A stretch of DNA of 33,790 nucleotides, taken from positions 1 to 33,790 of the IMG/VR virus record IMGVR_UViG_3300028553_000103; one strand, 5' to 3'. The notes beneath the pieces are model-generated. The model was not told the origin of the DNA, searched no databases, and saw only the letters and a program-made list of their open reading frames with translations. Made by a program: the position numbers and the translations under genes. The stretch is from a virus. This document shows, one piece after another, positions 15,413-25,800 of the stretch (position 1 is its first letter; the number at the start of each line of letters is the position of its first letter).

Positions 15413-18400
15413 ATGGCATTTAACAGAGATTTATCCCAACTCGCAAATTTTCTAGAGATTAACTCTGACGGCACTTTTGTTAATATCATACCATCACAGT
15501 CTGAAGCACAACTAGGTATTGGTACAAACAATCCAACAGCAAAACTAGATGTACTTGGTAATGCAAGAGTTTCTGGTAATTTGTCTGTAGGCAACATTAA
15601 TGCATCAGGTATTGTAACTGCTACTTCAGGTTTTGTTGGTAATCTAACTGGTTTAGCTAGTTCTGCTACTCAACTTGCAACTGGAAGAACTATAGCAATT
15701 ACTGGAGACTTAACTTATACTAGTGGGTCATTTGATGGTACTGGTAATGTAACAGGCACAGGAACATTAGCAAACACTGAAGTTACTCCTGGTTCTTATG
15801 GTTCATCAACAGAAGTTGCTACATTCACTGTTGACTCTAAAGGTAGATTAACTGCTGCTGGTACTGCATCTGTTGGAACTGCTCTAACGGTTGCTGGAGA
15901 CTCTGGTTCAGAAAACATCAGTCTTTTGAGTGAAACCTTAACAATCTCTGGTGGAACCAACTTAACCTCATCTGCTGCTAGTAATACTGTTACTGTTAAC
16001 CTTGATCCAAATATTTCTTTAACAAGTGTTGTTGCTTCTGGTATCGTTACTGCAACTTCAGGTTTTGTTGGCAATCTAACTGGTGAAGTTAATGCTGCTG
16101 CATTTGATACTAATGCATCTGGTGTTGTTATTACTGGTGTTACTACTTCAACTTCAGGTTTTGTTGGAGCACTCACTGGTAATGTATCAGGTAATGTATC
16201 AGGTAATGTAACTGGTAACATTAACTCTTCTGGGGTTTCTACAGTTACTTCACTGAATGCAACCAATATTAATGCATCAGGCATCGTAACTGCTACTTCT
16301 GGTTTTGTTGGAAATCTAACTGGAACAGCAACATCAACCACCAATATCCCAAATCTCACTGGAGATATCACTTCAGATAACAAAGCAACTACATTAGCAA
16401 CAGTTAATAGTAATGTAGGATCTTTTGGTTCACAAACTCTAATTCCAATTGTTACCGTTAATGCTAAAGGTTTAGTCACTGCAGTAACAACAGCAGCAGT
16501 TGGAACTGCACTTACTGTCTCTGGAGACTCTGGTTCAGAAAATATTGATCTTCTTAGTGAGTCTTTAACAATCTCTGGTGGAACAAACTTAACTTCATCT
16601 GCTGCATCTAATACTGTTACTGTTAACCTTGATCCAAATATTTCACTTACAAGTGTTAATGCATCTGGTGTCATCACTGCTACTTCTGGTTTTGTTGGCA
16701 ATCTAACTGGTAATGTAACTGGTAACATCAACTCTTCTGGAGTTTCTACAGTTACTTCATTGGTTGCAACTAATATTAATGCATCAGGTATCGTAACTGC
16801 TGCTCAATTTGTAACTGGTGCATCTGGTTCTGCAATTGGAATTAACACTAACACTATTTCTGGTCCTGCAACAATTACAATTGATCCTGCTGCTGTTGGT
16901 GATAATACTGGACTTGTGGTTATCAAGGGTGATCTACAGATTGATGGTACAACAACCACTATTAACTCAACAACGGTTACCGTAGACGATAAAAATATTC
17001 AGATTGCTGATGGAGCTGCAAATGATGCTGCTGCCGATGGTGCTGGTATTACTATTACCTCTGGTGATGGAAACAAGACTTTCCAATTCCAAGATGCGGG
17101 AGACAATTTAGGTTCTTCAGAGAACTTAAACGTTGCCTCAGGTAAAGTTTATAAAATTAACAATACTGAAGTTCTTTCTAATAATACTTTAGGAAGTGGT
17201 GTTGTTAATTCTTCTCTGACTTCTGTTGGAACTCTTACTAACTTAAGTGTTGGTAATGTTAATTCAAGTGGCATCGTTACTGCTACTTCTGGTTTTGTTG
17301 GAAATCTAACTGGTTTAGCCAGTTCTGCTACACAACTTCAAACTGCTAGAGATTTCAGTATTAGTGGTGATGCAACTGCTTCATCAGTTTCATTTAATGG
17401 TACTGCTAACGTTGGTTTAGCACTTACTCTTGCAAACACTGCAGTCACTCCTGGTTCTTATGGTTCTTCAACTCAGATTCCTACATTCACTGTTGATTCT
17501 AAAGGTAGATTAACTGCTGCTGGTACTGCATCTGTTGGAACTGCTCTAACGGTTGCTGGTGACTCTGGTTCAGAAAATGTTGATCTTCTTAGTGAAACCT
17601 TAACAATCTCTGGTGGAACCAACTTAACTTCATCTGCTGCCTCTAACACAGTAACAGTTAACCTTGATCCAAACATTTCTTTAACAAGTGTTGTTGCTTC
17701 TGGTGTTATTACCGCAACTTCAGGTTTCTCAGGAAATCTTACAGGTGAAGTTAATGCTCCTTCATTTGATACCAATGCTTCTGGTGTAGTTGTTACTGGT
17801 GTTGCTACTGCTACTAGTGGTTTCTCAGGAAATCTAACTGGTAATGTAACTGGAAATGTAACTGGTAATGTAACTGGAGATGTAACGGGAACAGCAACAA
17901 CAGCAACAAATGCTGTACAACTTCAAACAGCAAGAACAATTGCATTGACTGGTGATGTGGTTGGTGAAGTATCTTTTGATGGTACTGCAAACGTTTCAAT
18001 TGCTGCCACAATTCAACCAAACTCAGTTGATCTTGGTACAGACACAACCGGTAACTATGTTGCTACAGTTGCTGATGCTGGTTCATCGGATATTGTAGTA
18101 TCTGGATCTGGTTCAGAAACTGCTGCTGTTACTCTTGGTCTTTCAACAACTGGTGTAGTTGCAGGTTCTTATGGTTCTTCTACTTCAATTCCAACATTTA
18201 CTGTTGACTCAAGAGGTCGTTTAACTGCTGCAGGGACTGCTTCAGTTGGAACTGCTTTAACCGTTGCCGGTGATTCTGGATCTGGAAACGTTGACTTACT
18301 TTCAGAAACTCTCACCATTGCTGGTGGCACCAACTTAACATCATCTGCTTCGGGTGAAACTGTTACCGTTAATCTTGATCCTAACATTTCACTGACAAGT

Positions 18401-21400
18401 GTTGTTGCATCAGGTATCGTAACTGCTGCTCAATTTGTAACTGGTGCTTCTGGAGAAGCAATTGGTATTAATACCAATACAATTTCTGGTCCTGCAACGA
18501 TCACCATTGACCCTGCTGCTGTAGGAGATAACACTGGTCTAGTTGTGATTAAAGGTGATTTACAAATTGATGGTACCACAACCACCATCAATTCAACAAC
18601 GGTTACTGTAGACGATAAAAATATTCAGATTGCTGATGGTGCTGCTAATGATGCTGCTGCCGATGGTGCTGGTATTACTATTACCTCTGGTGATGGTAAT
18701 AAAACCTTCCAATTCCAGGATTCTGGAGACAACTTAGGTTCTTCAGAGAACTTAAACGTTGCATCGGGTAAAGTTTATAAAATTAACAATACTGAAGTTC
18801 TTTCTTCAACAACTCTTGGATCTGGTGTTGTTAACTCATCACTGACTTCTGTTGGAACTTTAACCAATCTAAGTGTTGGTAATGTTAATTCTTCAGGTAT
18901 TGTAACTGCTACTTCAGGTTTCTCTGGAAACGTAACTGGAAACGTAACTGGTAACATTAACTCTTCTGGAGTATCAACAGTTACTTCATTGAATGCAACA
19001 AACATTAATGCATCAGGTATTGTTACTGCTACTTCTGGTTTTGTTGGAAATCTAACTGGTTTAGCCAGTTCTGCTACACAACTTGCAACTGGAAGAACTG
19101 TAGCAATTACTGGAGATTTAACTTACACTTCAGGATCATTTAATGGCACTGGTAATGTAACAGGAACAGGAACATTAGCAACAGTTAATTCCAACGTTGG
19201 ATCTTTTGGTTCACAGACTCTGATACCAGTTGTTACTGTTAATGAAAAGGGTCTTGTGACTGCAGTAACAACTGCTGCTGTTGGAACCGCACTTACTGTT
19301 TCAGGTGACTCTGGTTCAGAAAATATTGATCTTTTAACAGAATCTCTAACAATTTCTGGTGGCACTAACTTAACTTCTTCTGCTGCATCAAATTCCGTTA
19401 CAGTTAACCTTGATCCAAATATTTCTTTAACAAGTGTTGTTGCTTCTGGAGTCGTAACTGCAACTTCAGGTTTCTCTGGTAATGTAACTGGTAACTTGAC
19501 TGGTGAAGTTAATGCTCCTTCATTTGATACCAATGCATCTGGTGTTGTTGTTACTGGTGTTGCAACTGCTACTACATTCGTTGGAGCACTCACTGGAAAC
19601 GTAACTGGAAACATTAATTCTTCTGGAGTATCAACTGTTACTAATTTAAATATTGGTGGTTATGTTTCTATTGGAAATACTACTGGTGCTATGAATCAGG
19701 TTCTTGCTTCTGTTGGAGCAGGTGTAACTTGGAAAACCTTTAATGACCTATTACCACAAACAAGAACAACACAAACCTTTACTGCAACAGCAGGACAAAC
19801 ACTATTCAGTTTTGTGTATAATGTAAACTTCCTTGATGTATTTGTGAATGGTGTTAAGTTATCTTCTGGAGAATTCACTGCAAGTAACGGTAGTACAATC
19901 ACTCTCTCTGAAGCTGCATTTGTTAATGATACTGTTGAGTTTGTTTCTTATAGTACTCTTGGTGCTGGTACAGGACAAGTTAGCAGTCTAAATGACTTAT
20001 CTGATGTTACTCTCAGTGGTATTGCAACAGGAAATATTCTTGCATACAATGGTTCGGAGTTTGTTAATACATCAACACTTTCTAATATTACTGCTCTTGA
20101 TGCAACTACAACTGCAACTATTGAAACAGCAATTGCTGCTGCTCCTAATAACTTTACTTCACTGAATATTAGTGGAGTTTCTACAGTTACTTCACTGAAT
20201 GCCACTAATATTAATGCATCAGGTATTGTTACTGCTACTTCAGGTTTCTCTGGAAATGTAACTGGTAATGTAACTGGTAATGTAACTGGAAACATTAACT
20301 CTTCTGGAGTTTCTACAGTTACTTCACTGATTGCAACAGACATTAATGCCTCCGGTATCGTAACTGCTACTTCTGGTTTTGTTGGTAATGTAACCGGAAA
20401 CTTAACTGGTAATGTAACTGGAAACATTAACTCTTCTGGAGTTTCTACAGTTACTTCACTGATTGCAACCAATATTAATGCATCTGGTATTGTTACTGCA
20501 ACTTCAGGTTTTGTTGGTAATCTAACTGGTACTGCATCCACAACGACTAATATACCTAATTTAACTGGTGATATTACTTCACTTAATCTTGCTACTACAT
20601 TAGCAACAGTCAACTCTAATGTTGGATCTTTTGGTTCACAAACTCTGATACCAGTTGTTACTGTTAATGCTAAAGGATTAGTGACTGCAGTAACAACAGC
20701 AGCAGTTGGTTCTGGTTTAACTGTTACTGGAGACTCTGGTTCAGAAAACATTGATCTTCTAACAGAAACTTTAACAATCTCTGGTGGAACTAATCTAACT
20801 TCATCTGCTGCATCTAACGCAGTAACAGTTAACCTTGATCCGAATATCTCCTTAACAAGTGTTGTTGCATCAGGTATTGTAACTGCAACTTCAGGTTTCT
20901 CTGGAAACGTAACTGGTAATGTAACTGGTAACATCAACTCTTCTGGAGTTTCTACAGTTACTTCACTGATTGCAACAAACATTAATGCATCAGGTATCAT
21001 CACTGCTACTTCAGGTTTTGTTGGTAATCTAACTGGTATTGCAGCATCTGCAACACAATTAGTTACACCAAGAACTTTTCAAATTACTGGTGATGTTGTT
21101 TCTTCTCCTGTTAGTTTTGATGGAACTGGTAATGTATCATTAGCAGCAACAATACAACCAAATAGTGTTGGACTTGGAACTGATACGACCGGTGATTATG
21201 TAACCAATATCACCGGAACCGCAAATCAAATTACAGTCACAGGTGGAACTGGTGAAGGTTCTACACCAACTTTAAGTGTTCCTAGTCAATTCACTGCACC
21301 ACAAGACGTAACAGTTACAAGAGACCTTCTAGTTAATCGTAACTTAAATGTAAATGGTAATATTACTATTGGTGGAACATCTGCGACTTTATTTACAACC

Positions 21401-22798
21401 GAACTTAAAATATCAGACCCTGATATTGTTCTTGGTTTTAGAACCGATGGAAGTGGTAATGATATTTCTAATGATAATACCGCAAATCACGGTGGTGTTG
21501 CACTTGCATCAACAGAAGGAAGTCCATTAGTTCAGTTATTCATTGCTGGGATTGAGACTGCTCCTGCAACATATAAGAAAATTATGTGGTTTAAGTCCGG
21601 TACTTTTGCCGGACTTGGAACTGATGCTTGGTTGATAAACTATGCCGTTGGTATTGGATCCACCCAATTCCCAAGTGGAACTAGTCTTGCTGCTGGTAAT
21701 GTTCAGTTCACCCAAAATGACTTAGCAGTTGTTGGAAACATTAATTCCTCAGGTATTATTACTGCTACTACATTCGTTGGAGCACTTACAGGAACTGCTA
21801 CATCAACTACTAATATCCCTAATCTAACTGGAGATATTACTTCAGTCAACAAAGCAACTACATTAGCAACAGTCAATAGTAATGTTGGAACTTTTGGTAA
21901 TGGTACTTCAATTCCAACCATTACTGTGAATGCAAAAGGATTAATCACTGGAGTTACAACAACTGCTGTAACTTCTGCAAATGATGGGGCTCTTACATTA
22001 GCAGTTTCTGGTACTGGTTTATCTGGTTCTGCATCCTTTACAGCAAACCAAGCAGGAGCATCTTCATTTACTGTTACATCTAATGCTACCAATGCTAACA
22101 CTGTATCCACAATAGTCGCAAGAGATGCTTCTGGTAACTTTAGTGCTGGAACTATTACTGCATCATTAACTGGTACTGCTACATCAACGACTAATATCCC
22201 TAATCTAACTGGAGATATTACTTCAGTCAACAAAGCAACTACATTAGCAACTGTAAACTCTAATGTTGGAACTTTTGGTAATGGTACTTCAATTCCAACC
22301 ATTACTGTGAATGCTAAAGGATTAATCACTGGAGTTACAACAACTGCTGTAACTTCTGGAACAACGATTACTGATGATACTTCAACAAATGCAACAAGAT
22401 ATTTACCATTCACAAGTGCAACATCAGGTTCTATTTCTGCAGCAAATGTATCTTCAACTAAACTAACCTTTAACCCTTCTACTGGTGCTCTTTCTGCTAC
22501 TGATTTCAACTCTACTTCTGATATCAACCTCAAAGAAAATATCAGACAGGTTGAGAGTGCATCTGAACTCGTTTCTAAACTTGAGGGTGTTCACTTCTCT
22601 TGGAAGGAAACTGGAAAAGAAACAATTGGTGTGATTGCTCAACAAATTGAAGAGCACTTACCACAACTGGTTCAGACTGGTGATACTCACAAGACCGTGA
22701 ACTATAATGGTTTGATTGGAGTTCTGATTGAGGCAGTGAAAGAGCAAGGACAAATGATTGCTAATCTTCAAGCAGAAATTGAAGAACTCAAAAAATAA
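15413..22798 (+). CDS. Giant modular tail fibre with C-terminal S74 chaperone
   Basis: This 2461-residue protein starts MAFNRDLSQLANFLEI, similar to the start of the fibre at 22880 (R.LSQLA), suggesting a common attachment site. The shaft consists of beta modules. A GDSGSEN..LLSE.LTISGG unit of about 52 residues occurs six times (near 15899, 16526, 17561, 18272, 19307 and 20732). NVTG and NASGIVTATSGFVG units are very common, and a long block occurs twice. A distinct beta module near residues 1435-1515 matches the fibre at 13565. Residues about 1876-2114 match the S74 fibre at 1318. The end is an S74 chaperone with Ser2369 and Lys2374 in the dyad spacing, releasing 93 residues after self-cleavage. 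It is probably a long tail fibre. Repeats invite length change by recombination. Confidence 0.9.
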   Translation: MAFNRDLSQLANFLEINSDGTFVNIIPSQSEAQLGIGTNNPTAKLDVLGNARVSGNLSVGNINASGIVTATSGFVGNLTGLASSATQLATGRTIAITGDLTYTSGSFDGTGNVTGTGTLANTEVTPGSYGSSTEVATFTVDSKGRLTAAGTASVGTALTVAGDSGSENISLLSETLTISGGTNLTSSAASNTVTVNLDPNISLTSVVASGIVTATSGFVGNLTGEVNAAAFDTNASGVVITGVTTSTSGFVGALTGNVSGNVSGNVTGNINSSGVSTVTSLNATNINASGIVTATSGFVGNLTGTATSTTNIPNLTGDITSDNKATTLATVNSNVGSFGSQTLIPIVTVNAKGLVTAVTTAAVGTALTVSGDSGSENIDLLSESLTISGGTNLTSSAASNTVTVNLDPNISLTSVNASGVITATSGFVGNLTGNVTGNINSSGVSTVTSLVATNINASGIVTAAQFVTGASGSAIGINTNTISGPATITIDPAAVGDNTGLVVIKGDLQIDGTTTTINSTTVTVDDKNIQIADGAANDAAADGAGITITSGDGNKTFQFQDAGDNLGSSENLNVASGKVYKINNTEVLSNNTLGSGVVNSSLTSVGTLTNLSVGNVNSSGIVTATSGFVGNLTGLASSATQLQTARDFSISGDATASSVSFNGTANVGLALTLANTAVTPGSYGSSTQIPTFTVDSKGRLTAAGTASVGTALTVAGDSGSENVDLLSETLTISGGTNLTSSAASNTVTVNLDPNISLTSVVASGVITATSGFSGNLTGEVNAPSFDTNASGVVVTGVATATSGFSGNLTGNVTGNVTGNVTGDVTGTATTATNAVQLQTARTIALTGDVVGEVSFDGTANVSIAATIQPNSVDLGTDTTGNYVATVADAGSSDIVVSGSGSETAAVTLGLSTTGVVAGSYGSSTSIPTFTVDSRGRLTAAGTASVGTALTVAGDSGSGNVDLLSETLTIAGGTNLTSSASGETVTVNLDPNISLTSVVASGIVTAAQFVTGASGEAIGINTNTISGPATITIDPAAVGDNTGLVVIKGDLQIDGTTTTINSTTVTVDDKNIQIADGAANDAAADGAGITITSGDGNKTFQFQDSGDNLGSSENLNVASGKVYKINNTEVLSSTTLGSGVVNSSLTSVGTLTNLSVGNVNSSGIVTATSGFSGNVTGNVTGNINSSGVSTVTSLNATNINASGIVTATSGFVGNLTGLASSATQLATGRTVAITGDLTYTSGSFNGTGNVTGTGTLATVNSNVGSFGSQTLIPVVTVNEKGLVTAVTTAAVGTALTVSGDSGSENIDLLTESLTISGGTNLTSSAASNSVTVNLDPNISLTSVVASGVVTATSGFSGNVTGNLTGEVNAPSFDTNASGVVVTGVATATTFVGALTGNVTGNINSSGVSTVTNLNIGGYVSIGNTTGAMNQVLASVGAGVTWKTFNDLLPQTRTTQTFTATAGQTLFSFVYNVNFLDVFVNGVKLSSGEFTASNGSTITLSEAAFVNDTVEFVSYSTLGAGTGQVSSLNDLSDVTLSGIATGNILAYNGSEFVNTSTLSNITALDATTTATIETAIAAAPNNFTSLNISGVSTVTSLNATNINASGIVTATSGFSGNVTGNVTGNVTGNINSSGVSTVTSLIATDINASGIVTATSGFVGNVTGNLTGNVTGNINSSGVSTVTSLIATNINASGIVTATSGFVGNLTGTASTTTNIPNLTGDITSLNLATTLATVNSNVGSFGSQTLIPVVTVNAKGLVTAVTTAAVGSGLTVTGDSGSENIDLLTETLTISGGTNLTSSAASNAVTVNLDPNISLTSVVASGIVTATSGFSGNVTGNVTGNINSSGVSTVTSLIATNINASGIITATSGFVGNLTGIAASATQLVTPRTFQITGDVVSSPVSFDGTGNVSLAATIQPNSVGLGTDTTGDYVTNITGTANQITVTGGTGEGSTPTLSVPSQFTAPQDVTVTRDLLVNRNLNVNGNITIGGTSATLFTTELKISDPDIVLGFRTDGSGNDISNDNTANHGGVALASTEGSPLVQLFIAGIETAPATYKKIMWFKSGTFAGLGTDAWLINYAVGIGSTQFPSGTSLAAGNVQFTQNDLAVVGNINSSGIITATTFVGALTGTATSTTNIPNLTGDITSVNKATTLATVNSNVGTFGNGTSIPTITVNAKGLITGVTTTAVTSANDGALTLAVSGTGLSGSASFTANQAGASSFTVTSNATNANTVSTIVARDASGNFSAGTITASLTGTATSTTNIPNLTGDITSVNKATTLATVNSNVGTFGNGTSIPTITVNAKGLITGVTTTAVTSGTTITDDTSTNATRYLPFTSATSGSISAANVSSTKLTFNPSTGALSATDFNSTSDINLKENIRQVESASELVSKLEGVHFSWKETGKETIGVIAQQIEEHLPQLVQTGDTHKTVNYNGLIGVLIEAVKEQGQMIANLQAEIEELKK
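16781..17295 (+). repeat. Long internal direct repeat, first copy (about 515 bp)
   Basis: This block in the giant fibre is repeated at 18407-18921 with a constant offset of 1626 bases (542 codons) and only scattered, mostly silent differences. It encodes the AAQFVTGASG to SSGIVTATSG module, including ADGAGITITSGDGNKTFQFQ. Confidence 0.85.
18407..18921 (+). repeat. Long internal direct repeat, second copy
   Basis: This is the second copy of the block at 16781-17295. Differences are mainly at third codon positions, so the protein module is kept. Confidence 0.85.
21038..21756 (+). repeat. 719-bp module shared with the S74 fibre at 1318
   Basis: This stretch is collinear with 1882-2600, with no net insertion or deletion (offset 19156), and encodes the ASATQLVTPRTF to AVVGNINSSG segment. 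Several runs, such as the one around TLFTTELKISDPDIVLGF, are nearly identical in DNA. Confidence 0.85.
21794..21977 (+). repeat. 184-bp direct repeat, first copy
   Basis: It is repeated at 22175-22358 with an offset of 381 bases (127 codons) and few mismatches. It encodes the TTNIPNLTGDITSVNKATTL to TGVTTTAVTS unit. Confidence 0.85.
22175..22358 (+). repeat. 184-bp direct repeat, second copy
   Basis: This is the second copy of the unit at 21794-21977, just before the S74 chaperone of the giant fibre. Confidence 0.85.
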
Positions 22799-22820
22799 TT
22801 TGAGTCTAAATTAAATTTAG

Positions 22821-22849
22821 AGGAGGAAGAGAAATCTTCCTCCTTTTTT
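22821..22849 (+). terminator. Intrinsic terminator after the giant fibre
   Basis: A perfect 10-bp stem AGGAGGAAGA / TCTTCCTCCT encloses a GAAA tetraloop and runs into six T bases. A late promoter core begins one base after the T run. Confidence 0.92.
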
Positions 22850-22858
22850 CATAAATAA
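22850..22858 (+). promoter_or_regulatory. T4-type late promoter core
   Basis: CATAAATAA directly follows the terminator and lies 30 nt before the next fibre ATG. Confidence 0.65.
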
Positions 22859-22879
22859 GATATAGGAAAAACATAGTTA

Positions 22880-25800
22880 ATGGCAAATACCAGAGAATTA
22901 TCTCAACTTGCATCTGTAATATCAGTTGCTGATGAAACTAGAAATGTTGGTATTGGAACAACAACTCCAACATCAAAACTTCACGTTTCTGGTGATGTAA
23001 GAGTTTCTGGTGTTGTGACAGCAACTTCTTTTAGTGGTGATGGTTCTCAACTGATTGGCATTTCTGCCAGTTCTTCTTCGCAATGGGTTACAACAGCATC
23101 AGGTATTCATACTCTATCTAATGTTGGTATAGGAACCACAAATCCAACATCAAAACTTCACGTTTCTGGTGATGTAAGAGTTTCTGGTGTTGTGACTGCT
23201 ACTACATTTGTTGGAGCATTAACTGGTACAGCATCCAATGTAACCACGAATGCAAACCTAACGGGTCACGTAACTTCTGTTGGTAATGCTGCAGTATTAG
23301 GTTCTTTTACCTCACTACAACTCTTAACAGCACTTACTGATGAGACTGGTTCTGGTGCTAATGTATTTGCTACTAGTCCTACATTAGTCACTCCTGTATT
23401 AGGAACTCCTTCTTCTGGAACTTTAACTAATTGTACTGGATTACCAATAAGCACTGGTGTTTCTGGTCTTGCTGCTAACATTGCTACATTTTTAGCAATA
23501 CCATCAAGTGCCAATCTAGCAGCAGCATTAACTGATGAGACTGGTACTGGTTCTGCTGTATTTGCTACTAGTCCTACATTAGTCACTCCTGTATTAGGAA
23601 GTGCAACAGCAACAAGTATTGTTGTTGGTTCTGGAGTTACAATTAATTCGTCAGGTATTAATGCATCAGGTATCATTACTGCGTCTCAACTTTCTACTGG
23701 TGCATCTGGTACTGGTATTAATATTAGTACAGATACTATAAGTGGTCCGGCAACTCTTACAATAGACCCAGCAGCAGTTGGAGATAATACTGGTGCAGTA
23801 CGAATTAAAGGTGACTTATATGTAGATGGAGATCAATTTATTGTTAATTCCATAACAATTGAACTGGCTGACTTTAATGTTGGTATTGCAACCACAGTAG
23901 GAACAAATGCACTTCTTGATGGTGCTGGTATTGGTATTGGTTCTATTGGTATAAGAAAAACAATACAATGGGCGAATAGTAGCAATTCATTAGAATCAAG
24001 TGAAAGTTTTAATCTTAATATTGGAAAAACCTATAAGATTAATGGAACTGACGTACTTTCTAATACTACTTTAGGAAGTGGTGTTACTAATTCATCACTC
24101 ACTTCTGTTGGAACACTAGGGCAACTTAATGTTACTGGAGTTTCTACATTCACTAATGGACCTATATTAGTAGGAACAGCAACATCAACAGGAACCACAG
24201 ACCAAAGACTTCAAGTGACTGGTGGTGCTTATGTTTCTGGTAATCTTGGAATTGGTAATACCCTCCCGACTAGTAAATTAGTAGTTCAAGGTGATGGAAG
24301 ATTTGTATCTTCTGGTCAAGGTGATGTTACTATTACACATTCCAATCTTGTATCAACAATTAAAGGTACTTCTACTGTTCAACTTGCATTAGGTGCTAAT
24401 AACAATGAAGTAATTAGAATTAATAATTCAAGTCAGGTTGGTATTGGAACCACAACTCCAACATCAAAACTTCACGTTGTTGGTGATGTAACTGCTACTA
24501 CATTCGTTGGAGCACTGACTGGTACTGCTACATCAACAACTAATATACCAAACTTAACTGGTGCAATCACATCAGTTAACACCACAACATCATTAGGTTC
24601 TTTTACATCAGCACAATTAGCAACAGCTCTTACTGATGAAACAGGTTCTGGTGCGAATGTATTTGCAACAAGTCCTACTCTAGTCACTCCTGTATTAGGT
24701 GCTGCAACAGCAACCAGTATTGTAGTTTCTTCTGGTTCTACATTCACTAATGGTCCTATATTAGTAGGAACAGCAACCTCAACAGGAACAGCATCACAAA
24801 GACTTCAAGTTACTGGTGGTGCTTATGTTTCTGGTTCTTTTGGTATTGGAACCACAAATCCAACAAGTAAACTTCACGTCATTGGTGATGCAAGAATTAC
24901 TGGTGTTGTAACTGCTACTACATTTGTAGGTGCTCTTACTGGAACAGCATCATCAACAACTAATATTCCTAATCTAACTGGTGATATAACATCAGTCAAT
25001 TCTGTTACATCTATTGCTGCTGGTGTAATCGTTGATGCTGATATTAATGCTAGTGCTGGTATTGTTGATACCAAACTTGCTACTATTAGTACTGCAGGTA
25101 AAGTATCTAATAGTGCTACGACTGCAACTAATGCTAATACTGCATCTGCTATAGTTGCAAGAGATGCTTCTGGTAACTTTAGTGCTGGTACTATTACTGC
25201 TAACTTAACTGGTACTGCAACAAGCACAACTAATATTCCTAACTTAACTGGTGATGTAACTTCTAATGGAACTACAACTGCTATTGCTGCTGGTGTAATC
25301 GTTGATGCTGATATTAATGCTAGTGCTGGTATTGTTGATACCAAACTTGCTACTATTAGTACTGCAGGTAAAGTATCTAATAGTGCTACGACTGCAACTA
25401 ATGCTAATACTGCATCTGCTATAGTTGCAAGAGATGCTTCTGGTAACTTCTCTGCAGGTACTATTACTGCAAACCTTACTGGTACTGCATCTAATGTAAC
25501 CACTAATGCAAACTTAACAGGACACGTAACATCTGTTGGTAATGCGGCTGTATTAGGTTCTTTTACATCAGCTCAACTAGCAACAGCACTCACCGATGAG
25601 ACTGGTACTGGTGCTGCTGTATTTGCTACTTCACCAACTTTAGTAACTCCAGTATTAGGAACTCCACAATCTGGTACATTAACAAGTTGTACTGGACTAC
25701 CAATAAGTGGACTAACGGCATCAACATCAACAGCACTAGGTGTTGGTTCTATTGAGTTAGGACACGCATCAGATACTACACTCACTAGAGTATCTGCTGG

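Noticed and set aside
17838-17886. Short tandem repeats resembling a CRISPR array
   Set aside because: The units (about 12 bases, NVTG codons) are contiguous, keep the reading frame and have no unique spacers. They are fibre shaft repeats.
15796-22657. Long minus-strand open frames opposite the giant fibre, for example 19948-21003 (351 codons) and 21703-22533 (276 codons)
   Set aside because: They mirror the Thr/Ser/Gly/Val repeat codons of the + strand fibre. They are low-complexity Val/Pro/Glu-rich, have no ribosome-binding sites or promoters, and overlap an obvious gene completely.
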